Positions 52,199-62,170 of a stretch of DNA of 64,000 nt are shown piece after piece. Every line of letters begins with the position of its first letter. Position 1 is the stretch's first letter. Below the pieces are notes generated by a model that was not told the DNA's origin, made no database searches, and worked only from the letters and a program-made list of their open reading frames with translations. The translations under genes and the position numbers were made by a program. This stretch comes from Flavobacteriaceae bacterium UBA1903 (GTDB taxonomy: Bacteria; Bacteroidota; Bacteroidia; Flavobacteriales; Flavobacteriaceae): contig DDGL01000014.1 in assembly GCA_002337605.1 (NCBI GenBank), positions 728,627 through 792,626 on the forward strand, given 5' to 3'.

Positions 52199-52272
52199 GG
52201 GGGATTAGCTCAGCTGGCTAGAGCGTTTGGCTGGCAGCCAAAAGGTCATCGGTTCGACTCCGATATTCTCCA
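52199..52272 (+). tRNA. tRNA-Ala (anticodon GGC)
   Basis: 74 nt. Acceptor GGGGGAT with ATTCTCC has the G3-U70 wobble that defines alanine tRNAs. D-arm TAGCTCAGCTGGCTAGAGC; anticodon stem TTTGG/CCAAA with loop CTGGCAG (anticodon GGC); T-arm ATCGG/CCGAT. Discriminator A; no CCA encoded. Confidence 0.95.
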
Positions 52273-52273
52273 C

Positions 52274-52312
52274 AAAAAAAGGACTGACTTTAAACGGTTA
52301 GTCCTTTTGTTT
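52274..52312 (+). terminator. Terminator after tRNA-Ala
   Basis: AAAAGGACTGAC pairs with GGTTAGTCCTTTT (52277-52288 with 52296-52308, one G-U pair), followed by GTTTTTTG. Confidence 0.8.
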
Positions 52313-52359
52313 TTTGTGGACTGGTCCCAGCATGTAAACAAAAGGGTTTGGCTCTAAAA

Positions 52360-52509
52360 TCATGCTAGTTGACTATTAATTTTAGAATGTGGCTCATGGT
52401 GACGCTGTACGTCGTTCAAATAGTTTTTCAGGTCTTTTGAAGTGGGCTTTCCTTTTAGTATTTTTTTCCACTTGGCTTTCAGACTCATGGGGTGGATAGT
52501 TTCTTTCAT
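52360..52509 (-). CDS. Small basic protein (49 aa), hypothetical
   Basis: ATG at 52509, TGA at 52360-52362. The product MKETIHPMSLKAKWKKILKG... is strongly basic (ten lysines), with a predicted helix then a His-rich stretch (VQRHHEPHS). It occupies an otherwise empty gap of 290 nt between tRNA-Ala and the hydrolase gene. Coding status uncertain. Confidence 0.4.
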   Translation of the reverse strand: MKETIHPMSLKAKWKKILKGKPTSKDLKNYLNDVQRHHEPHSKINSQLA

Positions 52510-52598
52510 ATCTTGAAGTTTTAATGGTTCCTTCAAAGTTCAGAAAAGATGGAAAAAATATCAAGGGGCAAATCCCCCTTTTTTATCAATGAAAACCC

Positions 52599-53444
52599 TT
52601 AGTTTTTGAGAAATACACTTGTAAGTTCCACCACTTTTTGTAATTGTAGCGGTAAACTCTCTTTATTCCATGGATGGCTAGCTCCAAACACATGATTTGC
52701 TCCCTCAATAATTTCCAGACGTGCACCAGCGTTCCAACTTTGAAGTTTCTCTGCTTCTTCTAATAAAATAGTTGGGTCTTCCTTGCCGTGAATTAATAGA
52801 CAGGGTTTTTTAAGATTTGTTAGGGCTCTTTTTATGGTAAGCCGCTCTTCGTTTTGTTTAAAGTCTTCATAGAATTGCCAATCGTGCGGCATCTGTTGTT
52901 TGGTGCGCCCGTTTTCTACGAAAGTCCTACCTGTTTCTTTCCACTTTATAAAACTTTCTGAATTTTCCTGAAACCTTTTTTTAAAATCGCTTACACCAGC
53001 CCAGGTTACTACTTTTTGAACCAAGGTCTCTTCTTCAGCCTTAATAAGAACAATACCCCCGCCACGGCTATGGCCAATAAGCGAAACATTGTTAACATCG
53101 GCTTCTTCGTGAAATCGTTTTGTGGTAGTTATGTGGCTGATAATATCTTCTAAATCGTCCAGCTCTTTACTGAAATTATTTTGTGCAAAGGCTTCAAGGT
53201 CCGGAAAATCTATAGGATCGTTAACGGTACCACCATTATGAGAAAAGTTAAACTTTAGAAAGAAAAATCCAGCTTCAGCAAATGCTTCTGATACCAGGTT
53301 CCACGCACCCCAGTCTTTAAAACCTTTATACCCATGACAAAAGATTACTACGGGTTTTGGAGTGTGAGATGGTGTGAAAAACACGTCATACACAATGGGT
53401 TTTTTACCAGATCTTAGAAGTACGTTATTCAGGAGTCTATTCAT
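52599..53444 (-). CDS. Alpha/beta hydrolase family protein
   Basis: 281 residues. Oxyanion region VIFCHGYKGFKDWG (residues 30-43), nucleophile Ser in LIGHSRGGGIVL (about 126), acid Asp in HGKEDPTIL and His in EGANHVFGASHPW. Related to S9/dienelactone-hydrolase type esterases; substrate unknown. Its ATG lies 6 nt after the AddB-like gene stop, so it is probably co-transcribed. Confidence 0.88.
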   Translation of the reverse strand: MNRLLNNVLLRSGKKPIVYDVFFTPSHTPKPVVIFCHGYKGFKDWGAWNLVSEAFAEAGFFFLKFNFSHNGGTVNDPIDFPDLEAFAQNNFSKELDDLEDIISHITTTKRFHEEADVNNVSLIGHSRGGGIVLIKAEEETLVQKVVTWAGVSDFKKRFQENSESFIKWKETGRTFVENGRTKQQMPHDWQFYEDFKQNEERLTIKRALTNLKKPCLLIHGKEDPTILLEEAEKLQSWNAGARLEIIEGANHVFGASHPWNKESLPLQLQKVVELTSVFLKN

Positions 53445-53450
53445 TATCGT

Positions 53451-56174
53451 TTAAATTTCTTTTTCGGTGAAAGGGATGTTGGGGTTGCAAATTTCCAGAA
53501 TGAGCTTTTTAAGTCCTTCAGAAAAAAGTGCTAGTGTTTCTTTTGTGATCGTTTGCTCTTTATTTCTGCTTCTGGCAGTATCTTTTGTGCCGAATTTTAA
53601 GAAACCACCTCCCATGTTTTTAAATGAAATAATGCCTGCTTCAGCTGTATCAAAGGGTTCATTCCCGTGCAGCATTAATGCATAGCTCAACACCTGAAAC
53701 GCCTTGCTGAATTTATAGTCTGTAGACAATTCGGTCCAGTCTACCAGTTCCAGATCTCCTTGTTGTACATTGCCTGTCTTGTAGTCTATAATACGCATTT
53801 GTCCGTTGTAGCTATCTACTCTGTCTACTTTTCCATGAATGGAAACCGGGAAATCCAGTTCGGGAATGTTTAACCTATAGGTTAGATCGCTTTCAATATG
53901 AAGCAATTTTATAGAGCTTCCCTTTTTAACTTCAGCTATATCGTGAGTGATCAAATTTTCAACATAGCGTTTGGCAACTTCAAAAATGATGAGATTTTTC
54001 CCTTTTGAAATATCCCCCCCGTAAAAATTTTCAACAAACTGTTTGCCAACTTCAGAAGCTACTTTTGCTTTAATGTCGTTTAAGATTTGTTCAGTTAAGA
54101 GGGCATTCACATAAGGCTCATACAAATTTTGAAGCGTATCATGTACAACAGTTCCTAAGGTATTGTAGGCAACAGTTTCTTCTACCTCGTTGAGCTCGTT
54201 TACCTTCAGTATTTTCTGGTAGTAAAAATCTATGGGATTACGAATGTAACTTGTAAGCGCAGATGGAGAAAAACCTTTCTGGGCAATTTCGGCCAATCTT
54301 TTCTGCACTTTTTCTGTTTTATCCAGTGTTTTAAGTGGTGTGCTCTGGATGGAGGCTTTAGGGGAAACACTTTGTTGGGTAAAGGTGTGTTGTGGCAGGC
54401 CTTCAATTTCCAGCTGAAGAATAAACCGGCTTTTTTCTCCACTATTTAGCCCTTCAGTATAATTGGTGTAGAGCAGTGTGATTTCTCGTGCTCTGTGTAA
54501 CATATGATAAAAATGATAGGTATAAATAGCGTCTTTCTCTATGTAGGAGGGGAGTTTAAATTGTTTTTTCAGATCGTAAGTAATAAAGGAGGCATTCGAT
54601 TTCCCAGAGGGCAAAATGCCTTCATTAACCGAAAGAACAATAATATTTTCAAAGTCTAATACACGGGTTTCTAACACCCCCATAATTTGGAGCCCTATAA
54701 ACGCCTCTCCTTTAAAGTCTATCGTTGTAGTCGTGATCAGTTCGTTGAACAATTCCTGCAGGGTAGAGAGGCTCGACAAGTGTTTGTAATTTTTACTTAG
54801 TGCTTTGAGCTCTTCAATGACACTGAATAATTTATATAACACCACTTTTTCTACAACATAACCCGTAGGATTCTTTCTTAATTTCTGAATAATTTTATCA
54901 AAAATGTCTAGTGCTTTGGCTGGAGTATCGTTTAAAGAATCAAATAGAAGCAAAATGGTTGACTTGTCTCTCTCTTCTGAAATTTCCCGAAGTTGATCTA
55001 ACGTATAATGGCTTTTATTTTGTTGCGTAATGCGGTTAATGATATATTGCGTATTGGCTAATTGCGCAGCCATAGGGCTGCCCAAAATTTTAAGGACATC
55101 CCGAAAATAGAAGGATTGAGAATTTTTCTTGTGAATGGCAAGCCAGGTTTCAAAGAAGATGGTCACGGGAAAGTTCTTCAGCGAGGCTCCCATAGTCACA
55201 TTAACCTGCGTCACATTTTCAGGTAGTGAATGTAGCAACGGAACCAATAAAGTCTCATCTGCAAGGACAATAGCGGTCTTGTTAAGCTTATCTGGAGTAT
55301 ACCTTTCTAAAAGCTGCCCTGTATACTTTAGTTGTGCACTGTTTTTAGAACAGGCTACGCTTGTTATAGTTTTAGCCTCAGCATAGTGGTTCGAAACGAA
55401 ATTAGGTCTTGTATTTTCAAAATACTTCCACTCCTTTAGGTAGTTTCTAAAAAACAAGGAGGCGTTGTGTTTATGGTTTTCCAAAAATACGTTCTCTATA
55501 TCCCAATATATGTCGCTATTGCCAGCTTCTAAAAATGCCTGAATAATTTGTTGTTCTGCTGTGTTTAGCGCGTTAAACCCTATGAAAATATGCTGCTGGG
55601 CTGTGTGGGCTTGCAGGTAAAGCTCTATATTTTGAACAGCCTCTCTATAAACAAGGCCTTGATAGGCAATGTCTTGGTGTATGAGTTCACGCTTTAGATT
55701 ATAATAAAATTCCGGAAGTTCTTTCCAGAACGCAAGGTAGTTGGTAATAAAGCTTGATTTTTCTGAAGTTACATTCCACCGTTCGAGGGATTTAATACTG
55801 CCTAAATACCCAAAGAACTGATCGGGGTCCAATAAGTACCGGTCTACTTCGTTGAAATCGTTAAGCAAGGTGATAGCCCAACTGGAATATCCATCGAACG
55901 ATTCTTTTTCCTGATAGGAAGCTGTGTTTTTATATACTTCGTAGCTTTTAAAAAGAAGTTCGGTGGCATCTATTATTTCCAGTCCGGAAAGCTCTTGAAT
56001 AAGATCTTCAATACTTATTATTTCGGGGAGAAATGCAGTTCTTGTCGCTTGTTGCTTAAGGTAGTTTTTAAGAAACCCTCCTGCTCTTTTACTTGGTAGT
56101 ATAAAGGTACAACTGGAAAGATCTCCCTGTTTTTCCTGTATGTGTAGTAGGGTTTCTTCTAAGAAAGTTAGCAT
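53451..56174 (-). CDS. AddB-like exonuclease subunit (PD-(D/E)XK nuclease)
   Basis: 907 residues. A degenerate UvrD-like N-terminal region begins LTFLEETLLHIQEKQGDLSSCTFILPSKRAG (motif-I-like, no Walker lysine). The C-terminal nuclease domain (about 640-907) has SPSALTSYIRNPIDFYYQKIL, GTVVHDTLQ and the catalytic RIIDYKTGNV. Partner of the AddA-like helicase at 58994, for end resection at double-strand breaks. The gene starts the transcript that also covers the hydrolase. Confidence 0.88.
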   Translation of the reverse strand: MLTFLEETLLHIQEKQGDLSSCTFILPSKRAGGFLKNYLKQQATRTAFLPEIISIEDLIQELSGLEIIDATELLFKSYEVYKNTASYQEKESFDGYSSWAITLLNDFNEVDRYLLDPDQFFGYLGSIKSLERWNVTSEKSSFITNYLAFWKELPEFYYNLKRELIHQDIAYQGLVYREAVQNIELYLQAHTAQQHIFIGFNALNTAEQQIIQAFLEAGNSDIYWDIENVFLENHKHNASLFFRNYLKEWKYFENTRPNFVSNHYAEAKTITSVACSKNSAQLKYTGQLLERYTPDKLNKTAIVLADETLLVPLLHSLPENVTQVNVTMGASLKNFPVTIFFETWLAIHKKNSQSFYFRDVLKILGSPMAAQLANTQYIINRITQQNKSHYTLDQLREISEERDKSTILLLFDSLNDTPAKALDIFDKIIQKLRKNPTGYVVEKVVLYKLFSVIEELKALSKNYKHLSSLSTLQELFNELITTTTIDFKGEAFIGLQIMGVLETRVLDFENIIVLSVNEGILPSGKSNASFITYDLKKQFKLPSYIEKDAIYTYHFYHMLHRAREITLLYTNYTEGLNSGEKSRFILQLEIEGLPQHTFTQQSVSPKASIQSTPLKTLDKTEKVQKRLAEIAQKGFSPSALTSYIRNPIDFYYQKILKVNELNEVEETVAYNTLGTVVHDTLQNLYEPYVNALLTEQILNDIKAKVASEVGKQFVENFYGGDISKGKNLIIFEVAKRYVENLITHDIAEVKKGSSIKLLHIESDLTYRLNIPELDFPVSIHGKVDRVDSYNGQMRIIDYKTGNVQQGDLELVDWTELSTDYKFSKAFQVLSYALMLHGNEPFDTAEAGIISFKNMGGGFLKFGTKDTARSRNKEQTITKETLALFSEGLKKLILEICNPNIPFTEKEI

Positions 56175-56187
56175 ACCCTAAAAATAA

Positions 56188-56215
56188 GAAACGCCTCCAA
56201 TTTTGGAGGCGTTTC
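56188..56215 (-). terminator. Rho-independent terminator of the OmpA gene
   Basis: Perfect 12-bp stem GAAACGCCTCCA (56188-56199) with TGGAGGCGTTTC (56204-56215), followed on minus by TTATTTTTA. Confidence 0.92.
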
Positions 56216-56238
56216 AGCTTATTTATTTAGTGTGTTTC

Positions 56239-57645
56239 TTATTTCTTTAAAGAAATTTCAACACGTCTGTTCTGTTGTCTACCAGCTTTTGTATTGTTGG
56301 TAGCTATTGGACGGGTTTCACCGTATCCTTCAGATGTTAATCTACTTCCTGGAATACCAATAGTAGTTAAGTACTGCATTACAGAAGCGGCACGCTCACG
56401 TGACAATTTCTCATTGTATGAATCACTACCTCTACTATCTGTATGTCCTTCAACGTGGAAGTCTGCAGTTGGGTATTCTTTCATAATATCTGCGATACTC
56501 TGAAGTGCAGAGTAAGACTCTTGACGAATTGTAGCTTTGTCGTAATCGAATAAGATCGTTTTAGAATACTCATTCAATTGGTTGATAATTTCTACAGTTA
56601 CTTCTGGACAACCGTTGTTTGCAACAGTACCAGGAACGTCTGGACACTCATCGTCTTTGTCTAAAACACCATCACCATCACGATCTTCGTAAGGACAACC
56701 ATTGTTAGACTTAGGGCCAGCTTCGTTTGGACAAGCATCTTCAGCATCAGTAATACCATCACCGTCAGCATCTGGACAACCGTTTAATGAAGCAAGACCA
56801 GCAACAGTAGGACAAGCATCTTGTGGATCAGGGATGCCATCACCATCAGTATCTGGGCAACCGTTAAATTCAGCTAAACCAGGAGTGTTAGGACACGCAT
56901 CGTTTCTATCTTCAATTCCATCACCATCAGTATCTGGGCAACCGTTAAATTCTGGAAGACCAGGAACCTCAGGACACTCATCGTCTACGTCATAGATACC
57001 ATCACCATCTGTATCTTTTCCACCAAACTTAAACATAAAACCTGCAGAGTGCTGGAAGTGTTGGATACCGTAAGTATCTTCGAAAGCGTGCTTGTAAGTA
57101 GATTGTACTTCAAAAGCAAAGTTTTCACCTAACCAGAAACGTACATTAGCGATACCGTTAGCAGTACCAAAACCAATATCATCTACCCAAGTATAACCTC
57201 CACCAACACCAATAGAAGGGTCAAACCATCCACCAGGACCGTTTAATAAGTCTCTTAAGCTATATTTTATCTCACCATCTAAACCGTAATAAGTTACATC
57301 TGGAATGGAAAGATCACCAACTTTATTTATTTTGTTGATGGTACCAACTCCAGTAAAAGAAAAACCACTACCAATATATCTACCTACAGATACTCTAGAG
57401 ATTGAAGGAAGGATATTCCAGTGATCATTTGCGTTAAAATACTCGTCAAACATTTCCCCTTTAAGTTCGGTTCCGTCTGCAAGCATTGCCATAAAGCGAC
57501 CCTCGTCGTCAATTCCTGTTGGGAAAACGTCTACTGCGTTTAATCCTGCACCAACTGACCAAGGATTGTTTTCGTCCTGTGCGTTAGCTGCACCAACCCC
57601 AATAACTAGGAGCGCAGCAACTAAAATACTGTTAAGATGTTTCAT
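56239..57645 (-). CDS. OmpA family outer membrane protein with TSP type 3 repeats
   Basis: 468 residues. Signal peptide (1-22, ANAQ), an eight-stranded-type outer-membrane barrel region (about 25-215), five thrombospondin type 3 Ca2+-binding repeats of DTDGDGI...CP form (about 215-335, each with two Cys) and a C-terminal OmpA peptidoglycan-binding domain (345-468; LFDYDKATIRQES, VEGHTDSRGSDSYNEKLSRERA). Anchors the outer membrane to the wall. It has the best promoter in this window, which suggests high expression. Confidence 0.95.
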   Translation of the reverse strand: MKHLNSILVAALLVIGVGAANAQDENNPWSVGAGLNAVDVFPTGIDDEGRFMAMLADGTELKGEMFDEYFNANDHWNILPSISRVSVGRYIGSGFSFTGVGTINKINKVGDLSIPDVTYYGLDGEIKYSLRDLLNGPGGWFDPSIGVGGGYTWVDDIGFGTANGIANVRFWLGENFAFEVQSTYKHAFEDTYGIQHFQHSAGFMFKFGGKDTDGDGIYDVDDECPEVPGLPEFNGCPDTDGDGIEDRNDACPNTPGLAEFNGCPDTDGDGIPDPQDACPTVAGLASLNGCPDADGDGITDAEDACPNEAGPKSNNGCPYEDRDGDGVLDKDDECPDVPGTVANNGCPEVTVEIINQLNEYSKTILFDYDKATIRQESYSALQSIADIMKEYPTADFHVEGHTDSRGSDSYNEKLSRERAASVMQYLTTIGIPGSRLTSEGYGETRPIATNNTKAGRQQNRRVEISLKK

Positions 57646-57678
57646 ATTCGATTGTTTAATTTTTAAGTGTTAATGGAA

Positions 57679-57709
57679 CAAAAGTAAGTTGTTAAAACTT
57701 ATAAACAAA
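57679..57709 (-). promoter_or_regulatory. Promoter of the OmpA gene
   Basis: Minus strand: TTTG (57706-57709), 19-nt spacer, TACTTTTG (57679-57686); 34 nt to the ATG. Matches the Bacteroidota -33/-7 consensus. Confidence 0.78.
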
Positions 57710-57764
57710 AGCAAATCTAATAAAATTTTCATAAATACAAAAGGCTTGCTTTTTTTAGCAATAG

Positions 57765-58967
57765 CTAGGCTTCGCTAATTACACCTAATGATAAACCCAC
57801 TTTTTTAAATGCTGTAATGGCTTTATCCAGATGCTTCTGGTCGTGTGCGGCAGATAATTGTACTCGTATTCGAGCTTTGCCTTTTGGCACTACGGGGTAG
57901 AAAAAACCAATCACATAAATGCCTTCTTCCAGCAACATATCTGCCATATTTTGAGATAGTTGTGCGTCGTATAACATGACAGGCACAATGGCAGAATCTC
58001 CGTCTACAATATCAAAGCCTGCCGCTTTCATTCCCTTTTTAAAATAATTGGTGTTGGACTCTAATTTGTCACGTAGTGTAGTGTCCGTAGCTAACATATC
58101 AAAGACCTTAATAGAGGCACCAACAATGGCCGGGGCAAGCGAATTAGAAAATAAGTAAGGTCTCGACCTTTGGCGTAAAACTTCGATAATTTCTTTTTTT
58201 CCCGTAGTGTAGCCTCCCATAGCACCCCCCATCGCCTTACCAAGAGTTCCGGTTATAATATCGATACGCCCCATCACTCCTTTTTCTTCTAGTGTTCCTC
58301 GGCCTGTTTCCCCTATAAAACCTGTTGCGTGGCATTCATCTATCATGACCAGAGCGTCATATTTTTCAGCCAAATCACAAATCTTGTCCAGCGGGGCAAC
58401 AATACCGTCCATTGAGAATACACCATCGGTCACAATAATTTTAAAGCGTGCTCCCTTTTCATTTGCTGCTTTTAGTTGTTTTTCCAGATCTTCCATGTTG
58501 CTGTTTTCATAGCGATATCTGGCTGCCTTACACAGTCTTACACCATCAATAATGGAAGCGTGATTTAAAGAGTCTGAAATTATTGCATCTTCAGCAGTTA
58601 ACAAGGGCTCAAAAACACCTCCATTGGCGTCAAAAGCGGCTGCATATAATATGGTGTCTTCAGTTTGATAAAACTCTGCAATTTTGGCTTCAAGCGTTTT
58701 GTGAATATCCTGTGTACCACAAATAAAACGTACCGATGACATCCCAAATCCGTGGGTATCCATCGCGTCTTTTGCCGCTTGTATTACCTCTTTATTAGAA
58801 GATAGTCCTAAGTAATTATTCGCACAAAAATTAATTACTTCTTCTCCTGTGGAAATTTTGATAACAGCGTCCTGAGGCGATGTAATTATTCGCTCCTTTT
58901 TATAAAGTCCGTTGTCTTTTATATCCTGAAGTTCCTGTTGTAAATGTTCTTTAATGTTTCCGTACAT
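57765..58967 (-). CDS. kbl: Glycine C-acetyltransferase (2-amino-3-ketobutyrate CoA ligase)
   Basis: 400 residues, AOS (alpha-oxoamine synthase) family. PLP lysine in ITGTLGKAMGGAMGG (about 240), HATGFIGETGRG, DSLNHASIIDG and the NYLGLSSNKEV start. Length and N-terminus match Kbl of threonine degradation rather than BioF. The threonine dehydrogenase partner tdh is absent from the window. A -7-like box (TAACTTTG) lies at 58989-58996. Confidence 0.93.
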   Translation of the reverse strand: MYGNIKEHLQQELQDIKDNGLYKKERIITSPQDAVIKISTGEEVINFCANNYLGLSSNKEVIQAAKDAMDTHGFGMSSVRFICGTQDIHKTLEAKIAEFYQTEDTILYAAAFDANGGVFEPLLTAEDAIISDSLNHASIIDGVRLCKAARYRYENSNMEDLEKQLKAANEKGARFKIIVTDGVFSMDGIVAPLDKICDLAEKYDALVMIDECHATGFIGETGRGTLEEKGVMGRIDIITGTLGKAMGGAMGGYTTGKKEIIEVLRQRSRPYLFSNSLAPAIVGASIKVFDMLATDTTLRDKLESNTNYFKKGMKAAGFDIVDGDSAIVPVMLYDAQLSQNMADMLLEEGIYVIGFFYPVVPKGKARIRVQLSAAHDQKHLDKAITAFKKVGLSLGVISEA

Positions 58968-58988
58968 AACTGGTTATTTTATAGCTGT

Positions 58989-58996
58989 CAAAGTTA
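58989..58996 (-). promoter_or_regulatory. Putative -7 box of kbl
   Basis: Minus-strand TAACTTTG, 21 nt upstream of the ATG, overlapping the last codons of the upstream AddA-like gene. No -33. Confidence 0.45.
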
Positions 58997-61900
58997 AATT
59001 TTATTTATTGAAATAGAAGTCTCATCCACATAAATTAGGATTTTAGACCGAACCACGAACCCCATATCCTCAAGTGCCTGTGCGTAGCTGCTTATCTGAG
59101 TTTTATGCGTCTCCGTTGATGTTCCGGTTTTGTAGTCAGTAATAACAACCTGTTTGTGTTCAAAGAAATTAAGTCGGTCGGGACGAATTAACGTATGATA
59201 TTTTGTAATAATGTCACGTTCTTTATAGATTGTATTTCTATCTAAAGTGTCTTCAAAGAGGTGTGACACCTCTGGGTGGTTTAAAATGCCTGTTACCACA
59301 CGCTCCAGACGGTCTATTTTTTCTTGTGAAAGTAGACTTCGTTGCCTGTAATTTTCGAATACTACCGTGCTGTCTTTCTTGGTGCTTATTTTTTCCATTG
59401 TGTCGTGCAACAGGTTTCCAAAATCTATGGCAACACTGGCCTCGCTTTCCCATAAAGAAGCTTCCGCGCTGGCAATACTTAACCTATGGTTTTCCGGAGC
59501 TGATGAAATGAAGGTTGGCACCACAGGTGTCCTGTCTGTTTTAGTAGTTTCTTCAGGCCGGGACTGGCTGGTTTTAAGTGCATCTCCAAAGGTGTATAAG
59601 GCCTGTTCATCATTCCATTTGTTCTGGTCCATTAAAAAAGCAATGAACACCTGACTGAAATCTTTTGGAGGGTCAGAAATTTGTCTTTTAGGTTTTTCTG
59701 CATAGATGTATAGTTGCTCAACGGCTCTGGTAAGCGTAACATACAACAGGTTAAAATTATCCAATTCCAGTGTGTTTCGACGTTCCTCATACATTCGTTG
59801 ACCGGTTTCTCCGTAGGCCTCCACCTCATTCTTATAATTAATCAGGACCTCATCAAATTGCTCATGAGCTATCGGAAACCAGGCCTTTGGATTAATTTCA
59901 CCGTAAATGTCAGTATCTGCATACGGAAATAAAACCACCGGAAACTCGAGCCCTTTCGATTTGTGGATCGTCATAACCGTCACAGCATTTTTTGTAGTTC
60001 TCGCAGGGATACTTGCCGTCCCTTTTTTCTGTTCCCAATGTTCCAGAAAGTTGATCTTTCCTGCCTGCGGATTGCTCTCAAAATCTAATACAAAGTCTAA
60101 AAAAGTGAACAAATACGCATCTGCATTTTTGTTGAGCCCTAGTGCATGTATGATGTATTCGGAAGACTGGTACAGGGATTTAGAACCAATTTCGGTAAGG
60201 GAAAAAGTAATCCCGTGTGTCTTCAGCTTTTCTGAAAAATGATGTTCTTCTAACGGTAATAATTCACTTAAAAAATCGTGTTTTGGTATGTTGGGTTCAA
60301 AAGTATCGTGGATATATTCTAAAAATGAAACTTTTGCCATTTCGTATGCGGGGAACACAGCAAAGGTAAGTGCGTTAATAATACATTGTACTACTGGTGA
60401 AAACTGCAATAGCAATGTTTCCGAAGATACAATTGTGACTCCTTTTTCCATTAAATAAGTACTCAAGGAAATACCGTTACTTTTAGTTCTGGTTAAGATG
60501 CAGATATCTTCAAGGCTGTATCCGGTATCTTTTAAGCTGGCAATAGTTTCAAAAATCTGTTGCCCGTATCGTTGGTGTGCCTCTTCTTTATTTTCGGCTT
60601 CAATAAATTCCAGCTGAACATACCCGTTGGGCTTTGTATTTTGCTTTTGCTGATTGCCAATTTCATATAAATTCTGATGGATACTGTCGCCAAAATATTG
60701 GGCAATAAAACTGAAAAAGGTATTGTTAAAACGTATCACTTCCGAACAACTTCTATAGTTAGTATCCAGATTTTCTACGTTTTTCTGAAGAATAGAAAAC
60801 GGATTTTCAGTGCCGTATAGCTTCATAAATTGCTCTGGTAAACCGCCTCTCCAACGATAAATGGCCTGCTTTGCATCCCCAACGAGTAACAGGCTACCCT
60901 GGCTGGTGTCTTCAAATTGCTGGGACAGCGCATTGTCTATGAGCGGGATTAAGTTTTGCCATTGTAATAAGGAGGTGTCCTGAAACTCATCTATAAAAAA
61001 GTGCCGGTATCGGTCTCCCAATCGCTCATAAATAAAAGGAGCGGGCTGGTCTTTAATCTCTTTGTGAATAAGACCATTAAATTCTGAAATGGGCAACACG
61101 TTGTATTGTTCTTTTAACGCCTCAAACTCCTGTTGTACGAGATTAATTACAGAAAGCGGAATGAGGTTTTTCAGAATGTTATCATACAGCCATACTTCAG
61201 CAATTTGTTGCTTTGTTTGTTGAAAAACTGCTTTAAACTGCGGCACTAAGGCATCTATTGTTGCTGCTATAGTTTCGGTTGTTTTGCTCTTTGGGTACAT
61301 GGGTTTTTCACCCATACTTTCCTGCCAAGCGGCTCCAAAAGAAACGCCTAAGTCACCATTGGCCAGCTTCTCTAAGTAACTAGGGAAATAGGCGCGACTA
61401 CCACCACTAAAATCGGTTTTTTCCAGTCCGGCTTCACTAATAAGCTCCAGTGTTTTCTTGGAAAGTTCAGAAATAGTGGAAAGCAATGCCTCCTTTTTTT
61501 TCTGAATGGATTGCTGAAATTTTTGAAAATCTTCTAAGGTTGCTGTTTCAAACCTTTTAAGATGGACCGCATCGTTTTCATTCAGCAAAAGAGAGGCGGT
61601 GTTTGCTATATCATTTGCGATATCCCAGGACTTATCTTCGTCTGTCTTTTGAAGTGCAAATTGAACCAAAACTTTCGTGATTGCTTTGTCTTCACCGGCT
61701 TTAGCGATGAGTTGATCTACTGCTTCCAGCATCAGTTGCGGGGTATCCAGGCTTACTTCAAAATGAGCCGGAAGTTTTAGATCCCGGGCAAAGGTGCGGA
61801 TAATCCTGTGGTTAAAGTGGTCTATAGTTTCTACACTAAATTGCGCGTAATGGTGCAATAAGTGTGAGAGTATCTTTTTAGATTTTTGCCGTAAGGAGGA

Positions 61901-62170
61901 TATATTGGCATTGGTTTCTTTAGCAATTTGCGAAAGCATTGGAGGGACGCCTTCAGTCGCAGGGGTATTTGAAAACGCTACTAACGTTTCTATAATACGC
62001 TCTTTCATTTCTGCTACGGCTTTATTGGTAAAGGTAATGGCCAACAGGTTTTTGTAGCTATCTTCTCTTGGATTGGTCAACAACTCCTTTAGATATCTTT
62101 TTACCAGAGTAAACGTTTTGCCACTTCCTGCAGAAGCATTGTAAATAACAAAGGGGGTTGTTGAGGTCAC
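58994..62170 (-). CDS. AddA-like UvrD-family helicase/exonuclease
   Basis: 1058 residues from the GTG at 62170 (VTSTTPFVIYNASAGSGKTFTL); a TTG eight codons upstream is the only other start. Superfamily 1 helicase: Walker A NASAGSGKT, AITFTNKAVAEMKERI, DEFQDTSLLQW, LVGDAKQAIYRWRGG, VMTIHKSKGLEFPVVLF and LYVTLTRA. A C-terminal PD-(D/E)XK nuclease (last 150 residues) has FGNLLHDTMEK and VVITDYKTGTS. It forms the AddAB-type resection enzyme with the AddB-like gene, from which it is separated by kbl and the OmpA gene. Confidence 0.92.
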   Translation of the reverse strand: MTSTTPFVIYNASAGSGKTFTLVKRYLKELLTNPREDSYKNLLAITFTNKAVAEMKERIIETLVAFSNTPATEGVPPMLSQIAKETNANISSLRQKSKKILSHLLHHYAQFSVETIDHFNHRIIRTFARDLKLPAHFEVSLDTPQLMLEAVDQLIAKAGEDKAITKVLVQFALQKTDEDKSWDIANDIANTASLLLNENDAVHLKRFETATLEDFQKFQQSIQKKKEALLSTISELSKKTLELISEAGLEKTDFSGGSRAYFPSYLEKLANGDLGVSFGAAWQESMGEKPMYPKSKTTETIAATIDALVPQFKAVFQQTKQQIAEVWLYDNILKNLIPLSVINLVQQEFEALKEQYNVLPISEFNGLIHKEIKDQPAPFIYERLGDRYRHFFIDEFQDTSLLQWQNLIPLIDNALSQQFEDTSQGSLLLVGDAKQAIYRWRGGLPEQFMKLYGTENPFSILQKNVENLDTNYRSCSEVIRFNNTFFSFIAQYFGDSIHQNLYEIGNQQKQNTKPNGYVQLEFIEAENKEEAHQRYGQQIFETIASLKDTGYSLEDICILTRTKSNGISLSTYLMEKGVTIVSSETLLLQFSPVVQCIINALTFAVFPAYEMAKVSFLEYIHDTFEPNIPKHDFLSELLPLEEHHFSEKLKTHGITFSLTEIGSKSLYQSSEYIIHALGLNKNADAYLFTFLDFVLDFESNPQAGKINFLEHWEQKKGTASIPARTTKNAVTVMTIHKSKGLEFPVVLFPYADTDIYGEINPKAWFPIAHEQFDEVLINYKNEVEAYGETGQRMYEERRNTLELDNFNLLYVTLTRAVEQLYIYAEKPKRQISDPPKDFSQVFIAFLMDQNKWNDEQALYTFGDALKTSQSRPEETTKTDRTPVVPTFISSAPENHRLSIASAEASLWESEASVAIDFGNLLHDTMEKISTKKDSTVVFENYRQRSLLSQEKIDRLERVVTGILNHPEVSHLFEDTLDRNTIYKERDIITKYHTLIRPDRLNFFEHKQVVITDYKTGTSTETHKTQISSYAQALEDMGFVVRSKILIYVDETSISINKI

